A stretch of 57,105 nt of DNA from Vreelandella boliviensis LC1 (lineage in GTDB: Bacteria; Pseudomonadota; Gammaproteobacteria; Pseudomonadales; Halomonadaceae), in the NCBI RefSeq assembly GCF_000236035.1, contig NZ_JH393257.1, positions 580,672 through 637,776 on the forward strand. The letters are read 5' to 3'. A model generated the notes under the pieces. It was not told the DNA's origin. It made no database searches and was given only the letters and a program-made list of their open reading frames with translations. The translations under genes and the position numbers were made by a program. Shown here in pieces: positions 1 to 10,369 of the stretch (position 1 is its first letter; every line of letters starts with the position of its first letter).

Positions 1-42
1 TGATTCGTAGTCAGGTACTCTATCCAGCTGAGCTACGGGCGC
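1..42 (-). tRNA. tRNA-Arg (anticodon ACG), 3' part cut by the window edge
   Basis: Read on the minus strand from 42, the sequence gives the 5' acceptor strand GCGCCCG, the D arm and an anticodon loop with ACG flanked by CT and AA. This matches bacterial tRNA-Arg(ACG). The T arm and the 3' acceptor strand lie beyond position 1, so only about half the gene is seen. It sits just downstream of tRNA-Ser, the csrA-serine tRNA-arginine tRNA order known from many gammaproteobacteria. Confidence 0.9.
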
Positions 43-58
43 ATACCTAATGTGCGAT

Positions 59-151
59 TGGCGGAGAGAGAGGGATTCGAACCCTCGATAGGGCTATAAA
101 CCCTATACTCCCTTAGCAGGGGAGCGCCTTCAGCCACTCGGCCACCTCTCC
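59..151 (-). tRNA. tRNA-Ser (anticodon GCT)
   Basis: On the minus strand a complete class II tRNA can be folded. The 5' acceptor strand GGAGAGG pairs with TCTCTCC (one G-U pair), the discriminator is G, and CCA is encoded at 61-59. The D arm GGCCGAGTGGCT is typical of tRNA-Ser, the anticodon stem CTCCC/GGGAG presents a GCT loop, the variable arm (TATAGGGTTTATAGCCCTA) is long, and the T loop is TTCGAAT. It decodes AGC/AGT codons and is probably co-transcribed with the tRNA-Arg that follows. Confidence 0.96.
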
Positions 152-284
152 TTAACGGCACGGCGCGAATATTACCGATTTAGCTTTCTTGTGTCTAGTC
201 CTCTGCGGATTTTTTTCGCACCGGCCATATCTTACAACTAAGCTTACGTCTAAAGCACCGAGTCATCATGCAAGCCCGCAAGTT

Positions 285-473
285 TCATTCCACTTCGTTT
301 TCACTGTTTCTTTCACGCTGAATACGCTGATAAATCTCTTCACGGTGAACTGCCACATCTTTAGGCGCATTAACGCCAATACGAACTTGATTGCCTTTCA
401 CACCTAGCACGGTGACGGTGATTTCATCACCGATCATCAGGGTTTCGCCAACACGGCGAGTTAGGATGAGCAT
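285..473 (-). CDS. csrA: Carbon storage regulator CsrA/RsmA
   Basis: CsrA is a small dimeric RNA-binding protein that binds GGA motifs in mRNA leaders and blocks or alters translation; it is titrated by CsrB/RsmZ-type small RNAs. The 62-residue product begins [16 protein letters not shown] and keeps the conserved beta-strand RNA-binding residues (Leu4, Arg6, Arg7) and the [13 protein letters not shown] helix. The start at 473 is chosen because the frame can be extended upstream but only this ATG gives the family N-terminus, and it follows an AAGGAGA ribosome binding site. It lies downstream of lysC and upstream of the serine and arginine tRNAs. A probable cognate small RNA is encoded at 10346-10517 in this window. 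Confidence 0.97.
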   Translation of the reverse strand: MLILTRRVGETLMIGDEITVTVLGVKGNQVRIGVNAPKDVAVHREEIYQRIQRERNSENEVE

Positions 474-667
474 GGCTGATCTCCTTTTCAGACGTTTTAT
501 GCAACGGGATATGTCAGCCGGAGGCAACACCACGCCATTATGCGGCATAGTGCTGCCTGCCACCAATAACTCCGGCTCCATGACACCTTATACCCCCCGT
601 TGAAAGAAAGCTCACCACCACACGGCAGCAAGTACCTCTTCAGCGTAGAAGGTTTAAGGCATTAATG

Positions 668-1918
668 TTATTCAGATTCGATATCTGCCTTATCTAAACC
701 AAAAGCTTTGTGTAATGCGTTAACGGCAAGCTCCATATGTTTCTCATCAATAACGACCGAGATTTTAATCTCAGAGGTAGAGACCATACGGATATTGACG
801 TTTTCGTCGGCTAGAACACGGAACATTTTTGACGCCACACCTGCGTGAGAACGCATGCCCACACCCACTAAAGAGACCTTAGCAATATTGTCATCGCCGC
901 GCAGCTCACCGCCGCCTAAATCAGGAATCACTGTCTCTTCAAGCAGCTTCTTAGTGGCCTTGTAATCACCCTTAGCGACTGTAAAGGTAAAGTCGGTATA
1001 GTCACCGGCCGGCGCCACGTTTTGCACGATCATATCAACTTCGATATTGGCATCGGCAATAGGGCCTAGGATGCGCGATGCGACACCCGGTACATCTGGC
1101 GTATTGAGCAGGGTTAATTTTGCTTCATTCTTGGTAAAGGCGATACCGGAGATCAGTGGTTCTTCCATAGCGTCCTCGTCTTGGTTTGCTTCTGCAACAA
1201 TTAAGGTACCGGGGCCGTCTTGAAAGCTCGACAGCACCCGCAGGGGTACGTTGTACTTACCGGCAAACTCTACCGCGCGGATCTGCAGCACTTTAGAGCC
1301 GAGACTAGCCAACTCCAGCATCTCTTCGACGGTAATGCTCGTTAAGCGCTGAGCTTTTGAGCATACGCGGGGGTCGGTGGTATATACCCCGTCAACATCG
1401 GTGTATATCTGGCACTCATCGGCACCCAGCGCGGCGGCTAGCGCCACCCCAGTAGTGTCGGAACCACCGCGGCCCAGGGTAGTAATGTTGCCGTCTTCAT
1501 CAACCCCTTGGAACCCGGCCACGACCACTACCTGCCCAGCATCCAGGTCGGCCTTCAAGTCTTCGGTTTCGATACGCTGGATACGCGCCTTGGTATAGGC
1601 ACTATCGGTATGAATGCCTACCTGGGCGCCAGTGTGCGAAGTGGCTGGCACGCCGATTTGCTGAAGCGCCATGGCAAGCAGTGAAATAGTCACCTGCTCA
1701 CCGGTCGATAGCAGCATATCCATCTCGCGCGGCGCGGGGTCTTCGTTAAGTGCCTGTGCCATATCGGTAAGGCGGTTAGTTTCGCCGCTCATAGCGGAGA
1801 CCACGACCACTACCTGATGGCCTTGATCGCGGAAACCCTTAACCTTTTCCGCTACGGCCTTGATACGCTCGACAGAGCCCACCGAAGTGCCGCCGAACTT
1901 CTGTACGTATAGTGCCAT
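668..1918 (-). CDS. lysC: Aspartate kinase (lysine-sensitive type, two ACT domains)
   Basis: Aspartokinase phosphorylates L-aspartate with ATP, the first step to lysine, threonine, methionine and diaminopimelate. The 416-residue protein opens with the amino-acid kinase motif ALYVQKFGGTSVGSVERI. It continues with the kinase fold (GRGGSDTTGVALAAALGA, about residues 150-167) and ends with two ACT regulatory domains (around 265-340 and 345-410, the second with KVSLVGVGMRSHAGV). The length matches the stand-alone proteobacterial enzyme rather than the ThrA or MetL fusions. The gene lies between alaS and csrA on the same strand, the common pseudomonad order. A roughly 190-bp gap before csrA leaves room for a separate csrA promoter. 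Confidence 0.97.
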   Translation of the reverse strand: MALYVQKFGGTSVGSVERIKAVAEKVKGFRDQGHQVVVVVSAMSGETNRLTDMAQALNEDPAPREMDMLLSTGEQVTISLLAMALQQIGVPATSHTGAQVGIHTDSAYTKARIQRIETEDLKADLDAGQVVVVAGFQGVDEDGNITTLGRGGSDTTGVALAAALGADECQIYTDVDGVYTTDPRVCSKAQRLTSITVEEMLELASLGSKVLQIRAVEFAGKYNVPLRVLSSFQDGPGTLIVAEANQDEDAMEEPLISGIAFTKNEAKLTLLNTPDVPGVASRILGPIADANIEVDMIVQNVAPAGDYTDFTFTVAKGDYKATKKLLEETVIPDLGGGELRGDDNIAKVSLVGVGMRSHAGVASKMFRVLADENVNIRMVSTSEIKISVVIDEKHMELAVNALHKAFGLDKADIESE

Positions 1919-1977
1919 ATGCCATTTTCCTATGCGTTCGGGAATGGAGGGTGAAAGTGTCGTAAGTTTTAGATAAA

Positions 1978-2010
1978 TAATAAGGCCGGTAGCAATAATG
2001 CCACCGGCCC
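1978..2010 (-). terminator. Rho-independent terminator downstream of alaS
   Basis: A strong hairpin on the minus strand has arms GGCCGGT (1984-1990) and ACCGGCC (2003-2009), with an inner GCA/TGC pair and an ATAA-type loop, followed by TTATTATTTA. It begins a few bases after the alaS stop, so alaS transcription probably ends before lysC. Confidence 0.8.
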
Positions 2011-2016
2011 AGGGGT

Positions 2017-4626
2017 TTAGCTAAGAACGTTTTCCAACCATGCCGGTACGCTCTTCAACGCATCCGGCAAGGCGTCGGGTTGACTACCTCCGGCTTGGGC
2101 CATGTCGGGGCGACCTCCGCCCTTTCCGCCTACTTGAGAGGCGACATGGTTAACCAGCTCACCGGCTCTCACTCGACCAGTCAGATCCTGAGTTACCCCA
2201 GCGATCAAGCTCACCTTGCCCGCCGCCTGGTCGGCAACGCCAAGGATAATCACCCCAGAGCTTAACTTGTTCTTAAGCTGATCAAGGACGCCGCGGAGGT
2301 CTTTGCCAGACACGCCATCCAGTTGCGTCGCCAACAGCTTAACGCCGTTGATCTCCTGCACCTGGCTGAGCATATCGCTACCCGCAGCACTGGCTAGCTT
2401 GGCTTTGAGCTGTTCAAGCTCTTTTTCCAGGCTACGGTTGCGCTCAACCAGTGACTCTACCCGCGCTTCGACCTGCTCTGGCTTAGTCTTCAAACGTTCG
2501 CCAAGTCGTTCAAGGCGGGCTTCCTGCTCGCGGAAGTAGGTCAGCGCATTTTCGCCGGTGATTGCTTCGATACGGCGCACGCCGGAAGCAATGCCTACTT
2601 CGCTCATTACATGGCAGCAGCCAATATCGCCGCTACGGGCCACGTGGGTACCGCCACATAACTCGATAGAGAAGTCGTCGGCACCAATGGTCAGAACGCG
2701 CACGTTGTCGGCGTATTTGGCCTCAAACAGTGCTGCCGCGCCCTTGGCCTTGGCTTGATCCAGGCTCATCTGCTCGACCTTGGTCGGCGCGTTAGCCAAA
2801 ATCTGCTCATTGACCAGCCGCTCGACTTCCGCCAGCTGCTCGGCGGTCATCGGCTCGAAGTGGCTAAAGTCGAAGCGCAGGCGCCCGGCGTTAACCAGCG
2901 AGCCTTTCTGCTGCACGTGATCACCCAGTACCATACGCAGCGCTTTGTGCAGCAGGTGGGTGGCCGAGTGGTTACGAATGGTAGCGGTGCGCAGGCTGGC
3001 GTCCACTTCGCCGCGCACGCTGGCACCGACACTTAACGAGCCTTCAACCATTATGCCCTGGTGAAGATGATGCCCACTCTGCTTCTGGGTATCGGTGACC
3101 TGGAAACAGCCGCCGTCGACATACAGGTAGCCAGTATCGCCCACTTGGCCGCCCGACTCGCCGTAAAACGGCGTGCGGTCGAGTACCACGACGCCCTTCT
3201 GCCCCGCTTCCAAAGCGGCCAATTCGTTGCCTTCGCTGTCGACCAGCGCCGTTACCTTGGCCTGATCTTCCAAGCGGTCATAGCCGGTAAAGGCCGTCTC
3301 ACCCTCTAACTCGATGGAGGCGCTGTAGTCGGCGCCGAACTGGCTGGCTGCCCGGGCGCGTTCACGCTGGGCCTCTAACGCCTGCTTAAAGCCCTCTTCG
3401 TCCAGGGTAACGCCACGCTCACGGCACACATCGGCGGTAAGGTCGAAGGGAAAGCCGTAGGTGTCGTAAAGTTTGAACACGGTTTCACCCGGCAATACTT
3501 TTCCGTCCAACTCAGCCAGGGCCGCATTCAAGAGCCCCATACCGTGGTCCAGGGTGCGTGCGAACTGCTCTTCTTCTTTTAGCAGCACACGGGCGATTTG
3601 ATCGCTCGCTTCACGCAGTTCCGGATAGGCATCGCCCATCTCGGCGTCCAGCGCCTCGACTAGCTTGTGGAAGAACGGCTCCACCGCGCCCAGCTTGTGG
3701 CCATGGCGAATCGCACGGCGAATGATCCGGCGTAGCACATAGCCACGCCCTTCGTTGGAAGGCAGCACGCCATCGGCAATCAGGAAGGCGCAGGAGCGGA
3801 TATGGTCGGCAATCACGCGCAGCGATGGCGTGGCGGTATCCGGGTGGCCAGTGGCTTTGGCCGCGGCTTGCAGCAGGTTCTGGAACAGGTCGATTTCGTA
3901 GTTGGAGTGCACGCCCTGCATGACAGCGGCAACCCGCTCCAGCCCCATACCAGTATCGATGGAGGGCTTGGGCAGCGGGTTGAGCGTGCCTGCAGCATCG
4001 CGATCAAACTGCATGAACACCAGGTTCCAGATTTCGATATAGCGATCGCCATCTTCTTCCGGGCTGCCTGGAGGGCCACCCCATACCTCTGGGCCATGGT
4101 CGAAGAAGATTTCCGAGCTGGGGCCACAGGGTCCTGTGTCGCCCATCTGCCAAAAGTTGTCTTCATCCAGCTTAGAGAAGCGCTCAGGATCAATGCCGAT
4201 CTCATCTTTCCAAATGCGTTCGGCTTCGTCATCGCTGATATGCACCGTTACCCACAGTTTATCCTTAGGTAGACCCAGCGTTTCGGTCAGAAATACCCAG
4301 GCAAAGCGAATAGCATCGCGCTTGAAGTAGTCACCAAAGCTGAAGTTACCCAGCATTTCAAAGAAGGTGTGGTGACGCGCAGTATAGCCGACGTTGTCCA
4401 AATCGTTATGCTTTCCGCCCGCACGAACGCAGCGTTGCGCAGAAGTGGCGCGCACGTAAGGGCGCGGGTCGCGGCCCAGAAACACATCTTTAAACGGCAC
4501 CATGCCGGCATTGGTAAACAGCAGCGTCGGGTCGTTGCCCGGCACTAAGGAGCTAGTGGGTACAATGGTATGCCCCTGCTCTTCGAAGAAAGTGAGAAAG
4601 GCCTGTCTAATCTCTGCGCTTTTCAT
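2017..4626 (-). CDS. alaS: Alanyl-tRNA synthetase
   Basis: AlaRS charges tRNA-Ala and edits mischarged Ser/Gly. The 869-residue protein has the class II catalytic core at the N-terminus ([51 protein letters not shown]). The editing domain carries the zinc-type motifs [12 protein letters not shown] and [15 protein letters not shown], and the C-terminal DHHA1 domain ends [12 protein letters not shown]. The start at 4626 is the one that gives the family N-terminus; a longer frame from 4701 would add 25 unrelated residues. The length fits the usual bacterial 870-880 residues. A terminator follows, and recX lies about 210 bp upstream on the same strand. Confidence 0.98.
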   Translation of the reverse strand: MKSAEIRQAFLTFFEEQGHTIVPTSSLVPGNDPTLLFTNAGMVPFKDVFLGRDPRPYVRATSAQRCVRAGGKHNDLDNVGYTARHHTFFEMLGNFSFGDYFKRDAIRFAWVFLTETLGLPKDKLWVTVHISDDEAERIWKDEIGIDPERFSKLDEDNFWQMGDTGPCGPSSEIFFDHGPEVWGGPPGSPEEDGDRYIEIWNLVFMQFDRDAAGTLNPLPKPSIDTGMGLERVAAVMQGVHSNYEIDLFQNLLQAAAKATGHPDTATPSLRVIADHIRSCAFLIADGVLPSNEGRGYVLRRIIRRAIRHGHKLGAVEPFFHKLVEALDAEMGDAYPELREASDQIARVLLKEEEQFARTLDHGMGLLNAALAELDGKVLPGETVFKLYDTYGFPFDLTADVCRERGVTLDEEGFKQALEAQRERARAASQFGADYSASIELEGETAFTGYDRLEDQAKVTALVDSEGNELAALEAGQKGVVVLDRTPFYGESGGQVGDTGYLYVDGGCFQVTDTQKQSGHHLHQGIMVEGSLSVGASVRGEVDASLRTATIRNHSATHLLHKALRMVLGDHVQQKGSLVNAGRLRFDFSHFEPMTAEQLAEVERLVNEQILANAPTKVEQMSLDQAKAKGAAALFEAKYADNVRVLTIGADDFSIELCGGTHVARSGDIGCCHVMSEVGIASGVRRIEAITGENALTYFREQEARLERLGERLKTKPEQVEARVESLVERNRSLEKELEQLKAKLASAAGSDMLSQVQEINGVKLLATQLDGVSGKDLRGVLDQLKNKLSSGVIILGVADQAAGKVSLIAGVTQDLTGRVRAGELVNHVASQVGGKGGGRPDMAQAGGSQPDALPDALKSVPAWLENVLS

Positions 4627-4840
4627 AGGGTATCCGTAACAAGAAAGCGTGATGTCCCAGGGCGCTGTCACCGCTACCCTCAGGGGTCGCAAAGCAGCCA
4701 TTATAGCGCAGTTGTCAAACGACTAAAGCCGCACTTAGTGGCAGAGAGGCAAACCGCTATGTGAACAATCAGATAAACAAGCGTATTAGAGCTCAATTAG
4801 AAATGTAAGAGGGGACGTTTTACAGGCTGGAGAAAAAGTA

Positions 4841-5305
4841 TCAAAGACAAGAGAGCGCGTAGCGAATTTGTTCAAAATCGAAACCGCGACTAGCGAGAAA
4901 ACGTTCGCGCCTAGCGCGCTCTTTGGGTGTTTCACCGGGGCTATCAAAACGCCGCGCCAGGGTTTCCCGGGCCAGTTCAAACCAATCGACCTGCTCGCCC
5001 TCCTCTACCTCTTCAAATGCACTATTTAGGGTTTCCTGGTCAACGCCGCGCTGGCGCAGCTCGCCTTTAATGCGGATAACGCCCTGCCCGCGCAGTATGC
5101 GCGAGCGCACGAAACTGGCCGCAAAGCGAGCATCAGACTGCAGCCCTTGTTCGATCAGAGCGTCTAGACACTCATCAATAGCGTCGTCGTCGAAGGCTTT
5201 TTTGTTTAGCCGCTGGGCAAGCTCGGCGCGGGAGTATTCACGCCGAGCCAGTAAGCCAATGGCGATGTCACGGGGGGTGGCATCGCGCTGGGAGCTGAAT
5301 GCCAT
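4841..5305 (-). CDS. recX: RecX, regulator of RecA
   Basis: RecX binds RecA filaments and limits their extension and activity. The 154-residue product is all-helical in character, with three-helix RecX repeats: ATPRDIAIGLLARREYSRAEL at the N-terminus, a central DALIEQGLQSDARFAASFVRSR, and a C-terminal ARRERFLASRGFDFEQIRYAL. Length and motif order match proteobacterial RecX. It lies 54 bp downstream of recA on the same strand, the normal recA-recX pairing, and is probably expressed by read-through from the SOS-controlled recA promoter. The gap to recA is made almost entirely of a 15-bp tandem repeat. Confidence 0.95.
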   Translation of the reverse strand: MAFSSQRDATPRDIAIGLLARREYSRAELAQRLNKKAFDDDAIDECLDALIEQGLQSDARFAASFVRSRILRGQGVIRIKGELRQRGVDQETLNSAFEEVEEGEQVDWFELARETLARRFDSPGETPKERARRERFLASRGFDFEQIRYALSCL

Positions 5306-5314
5306 CAGCTTGCT

Positions 5315-5359
5315 TTAGACAAAATCAGCTTAGACAGAATCGGCTTAGCTAAAATCGTC
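5315..5359. repeat. Three tandem 15-bp repeats between recA and recX
   Basis: Three degenerate copies are TTAGACAAAATCAGC, TTAGACAGAATCGGC and TTAGCTAAAATCGTC. They start just after the recX start-codon region and run up to the recA stop codon. In the recA transcript each copy places a TAA at the same spacing as the recA stop, so the array looks like a multiplied recA 3' end. Confidence 0.85.
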
Positions 5360-6433
5360 TTAAAGCAGATCATCATCGCCTGCTTCTGCTTCAGCGGGTG
5401 CCTCGGCAGTGGCTTCATCCTTTTCCTTTTTGGGATCAGGCTTGGCCAGCAGCTGCTCACGAATCTGCGTTTCGATTTCGAGCATAATGTCCGGGTGCTC
5501 TTCCAGATACAGCGCTGAATTGGCTTTACCTTGACCGATTTTCTTACCTTTATAGCTGTACCAAGCACCGGCTTTGTCGACCAGGTTGCACTGCACGCCC
5601 AGGTCGATAACCTCACCAGCGTGGTAGATACCTTTGCCGTAAAGAATCTGGAATTCAGCCTGACGGAATGGCGGTGCCACCTTATTTTTGACCACTTTTA
5701 CGCGGGTTTCGTTACCAGTGACTTCATCACCCACTTTCACCGAGCCGGTACGACGAATATCCAAGCGCACGCTGGCGTAGAACTTAAGCGCGTTACCGCC
5801 GGTGGTGGTTTCAGGGCTACCAAACATGACACCGATCTTCATGCGGATCTGGTTAATAAAGATCACCAGGCAGTTGGCGTTTTTGATATTACCGGTGATT
5901 TTGCGCAGCGCCTGAGACATCAAACGCGCTTGAAGGCCGACGTGGGAGTCGCCCATTTCGCCTTCGATTTCAGCGCGCGGGGTCAACGCAGCGACCGAAT
6001 CGATAACAATCACGTCAACACCGCCGGAGCGAACCAGCATATCGGTAATTTCCAGGGCCTGCTCGCCGGTATCAGGTTGGGAAACCAGTAGATCATCCAG
6101 GTTAACGCCCAGCTTTTCGGCGTAGCTGGGGTCAAGGGCGTGCTCGGCATCCACGAAGGCACACACTTTGCCCTGCTTTTGCGCCTGAGCAATCACCGAA
6201 AGGGTCAGGGTCGTTTTACCCGACGATTCTGGGCCAAAGATTTCGCACACTCGACCAAACGGCAGGCCGCCGATGCCAAGAGCGATATCCAGACCCAATG
6301 AACCGGTGGAAACCGACGGCATGACGACACGCGGCGCGTCGCCAAGACGCATAACGGTGCCCTTGCCGAACTGACGATCGATTTGGGTGAGTGCAGCGTT
6401 TAGCGCTTTAGTGCGGTTGTCATCCTGAGCCAT
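5360..6433 (-). CDS. recA: Recombinase A
   Basis: RecA forms ATP-dependent filaments on single-stranded DNA, performs strand exchange and triggers LexA self-cleavage. The 357-residue protein has the N-terminal helix and linker ([18 protein letters not shown]), the Walker A motif GPESSGKTT at about 67-75, Walker [13 protein letters not shown], loop L1 [18 protein letters not shown], loop L2 with [20 protein letters not shown], and an acidic C-terminal tail ending GDDDLL. The ATG at 6433 follows a GAGGAAT ribosome binding site. A LexA-type box lies 22 bp upstream. recX follows after the 15-bp repeats. Confidence 0.99.
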   Translation of the reverse strand: MAQDDNRTKALNAALTQIDRQFGKGTVMRLGDAPRVVMPSVSTGSLGLDIALGIGGLPFGRVCEIFGPESSGKTTLTLSVIAQAQKQGKVCAFVDAEHALDPSYAEKLGVNLDDLLVSQPDTGEQALEITDMLVRSGGVDVIVIDSVAALTPRAEIEGEMGDSHVGLQARLMSQALRKITGNIKNANCLVIFINQIRMKIGVMFGSPETTTGGNALKFYASVRLDIRRTGSVKVGDEVTGNETRVKVVKNKVAPPFRQAEFQILYGKGIYHAGEVIDLGVQCNLVDKAGAWYSYKGKKIGQGKANSALYLEEHPDIMLEIETQIREQLLAKPDPKKEKDEATAEAPAEAEAGDDDLL

Positions 6434-6454
6434 TCAGAGATTCCTCATAACAAG

Positions 6455-6470
6455 CTGTATAATTAGCCAG
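6455..6470 (-). promoter_or_regulatory. LexA (SOS) box upstream of recA
   Basis: The 16-mer CTGTATAATTAGCCAG fits the gammaproteobacterial LexA consensus CTG-N10-CAG with an AT-rich core. It lies 22 bp upstream of the recA start codon. SOS control of recA is established in the family; use of this exact site is inferred from motif and position. Confidence 0.85.
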
Positions 6471-6562
6471 TAGTATGCCAAAGATTGCGCCGTAAACAAA
6501 TCCTTGATCGCGCTTTCTCTCATCTATTTTATCAAGAGCCTTTTTGCATGAGCGCCTTTTTC

Positions 6563-7099
6563 TTACGGCTGGTTCGTCTTGCTCGCCTTCTCGCGCTCAT
6601 TCAAGCGTGCAACCAGCCCTACCAAGGCCTGACGAACGGCCTGCTCTCGCACTGCTTGGCGGTCACCAGGAAAGTGGAAGCATTCGGCCTCCTGGACAGC
6701 GGTGTCGCCCCAGGCCAACCAAACGGTACCCACCGGTTTCGTATCACTACCGCCATCCGGCCCGGCCACACCGCTAACCGCAACGGCTAATCCTGCACCA
6801 CTTTCACGACAGGCGCCTACCACCATGGCATTAACCACGGCTTCGCTTACTGCACCGTGTTCGGCCAGTGTAGCTTCAGGCACCCCCAATAAGCGGGTTT
6901 TAGCGGCATTCGCATAGGTCACATAGCCAGTCGTAAAATAATCAGAGCTACCTGCTACCCCGGTAATTGCGCTGGCAATGCCGCCCCCCGTGCATGATTC
7001 AGCGGCGGTCACTTCCAGTTCCAACTGTTTACACAGCCGCCCCAGCCGCTGAGCCAACAGGGTTAAATCAAGATTTTTCAGGCTAGTTTCGCTGGGCAC
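6563..7099 (-). CDS. pncC: Nicotinamide-nucleotide amidohydrolase PncC (CinA C-terminal family)
   Basis: PncC deamidates nicotinamide mononucleotide to nicotinate mononucleotide in the pyridine nucleotide salvage cycle. The 178-residue protein consists of the CinA C-terminal domain only. It has the signature VTAAESCTGGGIASAITGVAGSS around residues 30-52, the segment YANAAKTRLLGVPEATL, and the conserved AVSGVAGPDGGS...KPVGTVWLAW. The N-terminal CinA molybdopterin-like domain is absent, as in stand-alone E. coli PncC. It lies upstream of recA on the same strand, as cinA/pncC does in many gammaproteobacteria, and diverges from mutS across an 86-bp gap. Confidence 0.94.
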   Translation of the reverse strand: MPSETSLKNLDLTLLAQRLGRLCKQLELEVTAAESCTGGGIASAITGVAGSSDYFTTGYVTYANAAKTRLLGVPEATLAEHGAVSEAVVNAMVVGACRESGAGLAVAVSGVAGPDGGSDTKPVGTVWLAWGDTAVQEAECFHFPGDRQAVREQAVRQALVGLVARLNEREKASKTNQP

Positions 7100-7185
7100 T
7101 ATCGTCGCTCCTTCAAGTGAGTCGTCTGTTCAGCGTAGAATACTGCGTTTAGCTTTCTCAAAGAAATTGCTCAATCAGGACGCCC

Positions 7186-9747
7186 ATGTCACAGGCCATT
7201 CCCCCTAACACGCCAATGATCACGCAATATTTAAAGATCAAGCGCGAGCACCCCGAGGTACTGCTGTTCTACCGCATGGGGGATTTTTACGAACTGTTTT
7301 TCGACGACGCCAAGCGCGCCGCCGCGCTACTGGATATTACCCTCACCCAGCGCGGACAGTCAGGCGGCAAACCGATCCCGATGGCGGGTGTACCTTATCA
7401 TAGCGCTGAAGGCTATCTGGCCCGCCTCGTCGCTGGTGGCGAGTCGGTGGCTATCTGTGAGCAAATTGGCGACCCCGCGACCAGCAAAGGGCCTGTTGAT
7501 CGACAGGTGGTGCGTATCGTCACCCCCGGCACGCTCCACGATGAAGCACTGCTTGATGCGCGCCGCGACAACGTGCTGGTATCCGTTTCGCCCGGAAAAG
7601 AGAGCTGGGGCCTTGCCTGGCTGGAACTCTCCAGCGGCCGCTTCAACGTACTGGAAGTAGACAGCGAAGCCGAAATGCTCGCCGAGCTGACGCGTCTCTC
7701 CCCGGCCGAGCTGCTGGTACCCGAAAGCCTAACGCTACCCGAGGCCTGGTCGCAGAAACGCAGCCTGCGCCGCCAGGGCGAGTGGTTGTTCGACTTGGAA
7801 AGCGCTACCCGCAGCCTCTGCGACCAGTTTGAAGTGCAGGATTTACGCGGCTTTGGCTGCGCGCACTTAACCACCGCACTGATTGCCGCGGGGGTATTGA
7901 TTGATTACGCCCGTGACACCCAGCGCTCGCGACTGCCCCACGTTACCGCGATCAGCGTTGAGAACCGCGACGACGCGGTGGTGATTGATGCTGCCAGCCG
8001 ACGCAACCTGGAAATTGATCTCAACCTTGGCGGCAGTAGCGACAACACTCTGGCCAGCGTGCTGGATACCTGCACCACCGCCATGGGTTCGCGGCTGCTC
8101 AAGCGCTGGCTCAATCGCCCGCTGCGTCAACGCGAGATAGTCCAGGCCCGCCATGCGGGGGTGGCGCTATTGAGTCTGGATGCAGCGTATATGCCACTGC
8201 GCGAAACGTTGAGCGCGGTGGGCGACGTGGAGCGCATTCTGGCCCGTGTGGCGCTGTATAGCGCCCGCCCGCGCGACCTGGCACGGCTGCGGGATGCACT
8301 GATAACGCTCCCGGAACTGGAACAGCAGCTTAGCGAAGTAGAAAGCGGTAGCGCCTTGGATAACCTACGCCCGCATATTCGCCCCTACCCAGAAATGGCC
8401 GACACACTAAGACGCGCGCTGGTCGAGAACCCTCCGGTGGTGATCCGCGATGGCGGGGTAATTGCCGATGGATTTGACGCTGAGCTCGATGAGCACCGCG
8501 GCATGGCCGAAAATGCCGGGGACTATCTTATTCAGCTAGAGCTTCGCGAGCGCGAGCGTACAGGCCTTGCCAATCTCAAAGTGGGCTACAACCGGGTACA
8601 CGGCTACTTTATCGAACTGCCCCGTTCACAAGCCCAGCAGGCGCCCGCCGACTATATTCGCCGCCAGACGCTTAAAAATGCCGAGCGGTTTATTATTCCC
8701 GAGCTCAAAGAGTTTGAAGACAAGGCGCTCTCCGCTAAATCTCGCGCCCTCACTCGGGAAAAATGGCTCTACGACCGCCTGCTTGGCGATCTCAATGAAA
8801 GCCTTCACGCGCTGCAGAGCACCTCGCAAGCGCTGGCGGAACTGGACGTACTGTGCGCCTTTGCTGAGCGCGCCGAGGCGCTGAACTGGGTACGTCCAAT
8901 GCTTAGCGAAACCACCGGCATTCAAATTGAGGCTGGACGGCATCCCGTGGTTGAGCAGGTAAGCGAGACGCCCTTTGTACCCAACGACGTGATGCTCAAT
9001 CCTGACCAGCATATGTTGATTATCACCGGCCCCAATATGGGCGGCAAATCGACCTATATGCGCCAGACGGCTCTCATCGCCCTTCTCACCCACTGCGGCA
9101 GCTTTGTGCCCGCCGATGCCGCTGTGATCGGCCCATTGGATCGGATATTTACCCGCATTGGCTCATCGGACGATTTGGCTGGTGGCCGCTCTACCTTTAT
9201 GGTCGAGATGACCGAAACCGCGAACATCCTCCACAATGCTACTCAGCAAAGCTTGATTTTGATGGATGAAATTGGCCGCGGCACCAGCACCTTTGACGGC
9301 TTGTCGCTGGCCTGGGCAAGTGCAGAGTATTTGGCGAAAGGGCGCGCACTAACGCTGTTTGCGACCCACTACTTTGAAATGACGGCGCTGCCGGAACATA
9401 TGGAAGGGGTGGCCAATATCCACCTAACGGCGACTGAACATGGCGATAGCATTGTATTTATGCACCGCATTGAGGCGGGCCCCGCCAGCCAAAGCTACGG
9501 CTTACAGGTGGCCCAGTTGGCGGGTGTCCCAAGCCATGTGATTAAGCGGGCTCGTGAGAAGCTGATGAGCCTGGAACAGCGCGATGTGGATAACACAGCA
9601 CAGGCGCCGCGGACCACGCCCCAGCAAAACGACCTGTTCGCCGCTGCGCCGCATCCGGTGGCTGAGGCATTGGAAAATGTCGATATGGATGACTTAACGC
9701 CGCGGGAAGCTTTAGAGCTGTTGTATCAGTGGCGAGACCTGCTCTAA
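7186..9747 (+). CDS. mutS: DNA mismatch repair ATPase MutS
   Basis: MutS recognises mismatches and recruits MutL. The 853-residue protein has the mismatch-binding domain with the Phe-X-Glu motif in [10 protein letters not shown] (about residues 35-44). Connector, lever and clamp domains follow, then the ATPase with Walker [11 protein letters not shown] (about 614-623), the signature [14 protein letters not shown], Walker [17 protein letters not shown], and the ATHYFEMT switch. The C-terminal helix-turn-helix dimerisation region ends [17 protein letters not shown]. The length agrees with E. coli MutS (853). The gene is divergent from pncC and followed by fdxA, the same neighbourhood as in Pseudomonas. 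Confidence 0.98.
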   Translation: MSQAIPPNTPMITQYLKIKREHPEVLLFYRMGDFYELFFDDAKRAAALLDITLTQRGQSGGKPIPMAGVPYHSAEGYLARLVAGGESVAICEQIGDPATSKGPVDRQVVRIVTPGTLHDEALLDARRDNVLVSVSPGKESWGLAWLELSSGRFNVLEVDSEAEMLAELTRLSPAELLVPESLTLPEAWSQKRSLRRQGEWLFDLESATRSLCDQFEVQDLRGFGCAHLTTALIAAGVLIDYARDTQRSRLPHVTAISVENRDDAVVIDAASRRNLEIDLNLGGSSDNTLASVLDTCTTAMGSRLLKRWLNRPLRQREIVQARHAGVALLSLDAAYMPLRETLSAVGDVERILARVALYSARPRDLARLRDALITLPELEQQLSEVESGSALDNLRPHIRPYPEMADTLRRALVENPPVVIRDGGVIADGFDAELDEHRGMAENAGDYLIQLELRERERTGLANLKVGYNRVHGYFIELPRSQAQQAPADYIRRQTLKNAERFIIPELKEFEDKALSAKSRALTREKWLYDRLLGDLNESLHALQSTSQALAELDVLCAFAERAEALNWVRPMLSETTGIQIEAGRHPVVEQVSETPFVPNDVMLNPDQHMLIITGPNMGGKSTYMRQTALIALLTHCGSFVPADAAVIGPLDRIFTRIGSSDDLAGGRSTFMVEMTETANILHNATQQSLILMDEIGRGTSTFDGLSLAWASAEYLAKGRALTLFATHYFEMTALPEHMEGVANIHLTATEHGDSIVFMHRIEAGPASQSYGLQVAQLAGVPSHVIKRAREKLMSLEQRDVDNTAQAPRTTPQQNDLFAAAPHPVAEALENVDMDDLTPREALELLYQWRDLL

Positions 9748-9906
9748 TGGTGCTTACAGCAAGGAAAGCCACATGGCGCTTGCCGCCAGGTAGGCGCACC
9801 TCTAGAATGTCGCTCAAACTTTTAGCTTATAAAAAACGGCTGATTTATAACCATTCACGATTGACCATGGCTGGAAGTTACCCAGCCCTGCAAGAGGGAT
9901 AGCAAG

Positions 9907-10230
9907 ATGACGTTTGTCGTTACCGAGAACTGCATCCAGTGCAAATACACCGACTGTGTGGAAGTCTGCCCGGTCGACTGTTTTTACGAGGGCCCAAACT
10001 TCCTGGTCATTCATCCTGACGAGTGTATCGACTGCGCGCTGTGCGAGCCTGAGTGCCCCGCCGAGGCGATATTCTCAGAGGATGAGTTGCCGGATGGGCA
10101 GGAGGCCTTTATCGAGATTAATGCTGAAATGGCAGAAGTATGGCCGAACATTGCCGAACGAAAGGATCCGCTGCCGGATGCCGAAGAGTGGGATGGCAAG
10201 CCTGGAAAGCTGGAGAAACTAGAGCGCTAA
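9907..10230 (+). CDS. fdxA: 7Fe ferredoxin FdxA (3Fe-4S and 4Fe-4S)
   Basis: This is a small soluble electron carrier. The 107-residue sequence starts [20 protein letters not shown] and carries a second cluster motif [16 protein letters not shown]. This is the classic Azotobacter/Pseudomonas FdxA pattern, in which one 3Fe-4S and one 4Fe-4S cluster are formed. A GAGGGAT ribosome binding site precedes the ATG. A strong terminator follows within 30 bp. In Pseudomonas fdxA neighbours the small RNA gene rsmZ and rpoS; here an RsmZ-like locus is also next door but rpoS is not. Confidence 0.97.
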   Translation: MTFVVTENCIQCKYTDCVEVCPVDCFYEGPNFLVIHPDECIDCALCEPECPAEAIFSEDELPDGQEAFIEINAEMAEVWPNIAERKDPLPDAEEWDGKPGKLEKLER

Positions 10231-10257
10231 GCATCGCGCTAATCAATGCTTCTCTTT

Positions 10258-10297
10258 AAAACCAGCGCTTATTTTAAATTAGCGCTGGTTTTTTTAT
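10258..10297 (+). terminator. Rho-independent terminator of fdxA
   Basis: A perfect hairpin AACCAGCGCT / AGCGCTGGTT encloses an AT-rich loop and is followed directly by a run of seven or more T residues. It is 28 bp downstream of the fdxA stop and ends plus-strand transcription before the converging small RNA. Confidence 0.92.
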
Positions 10298-10345
10298 TGT
10301 GTCGCCGAAAGTGTGTCGTCAAAAATGTGTTCCCAAATCGCGGGC

Positions 10346-10369
10346 AAAAAAAAGCGGCCCGTAGGCCGC
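10346..10369 (-). terminator. Terminator of the CsrB/RsmZ-like RNA
   Basis: On the minus strand GCGGCC-TACG-GGCCGC is followed by eight T residues (plus-strand A run 10346-10353). It is distinct from the eno terminator at 10566-10597, which shows that a separate transcript ends here. Confidence 0.85.

Noticed and set aside
474..581. Longer CsrA of 98 residues starting at 581
   Set aside because: The extra 36 residues are not part of the CsrA family, and the ATG at 473 has its own AAGGAGA ribosome binding site.
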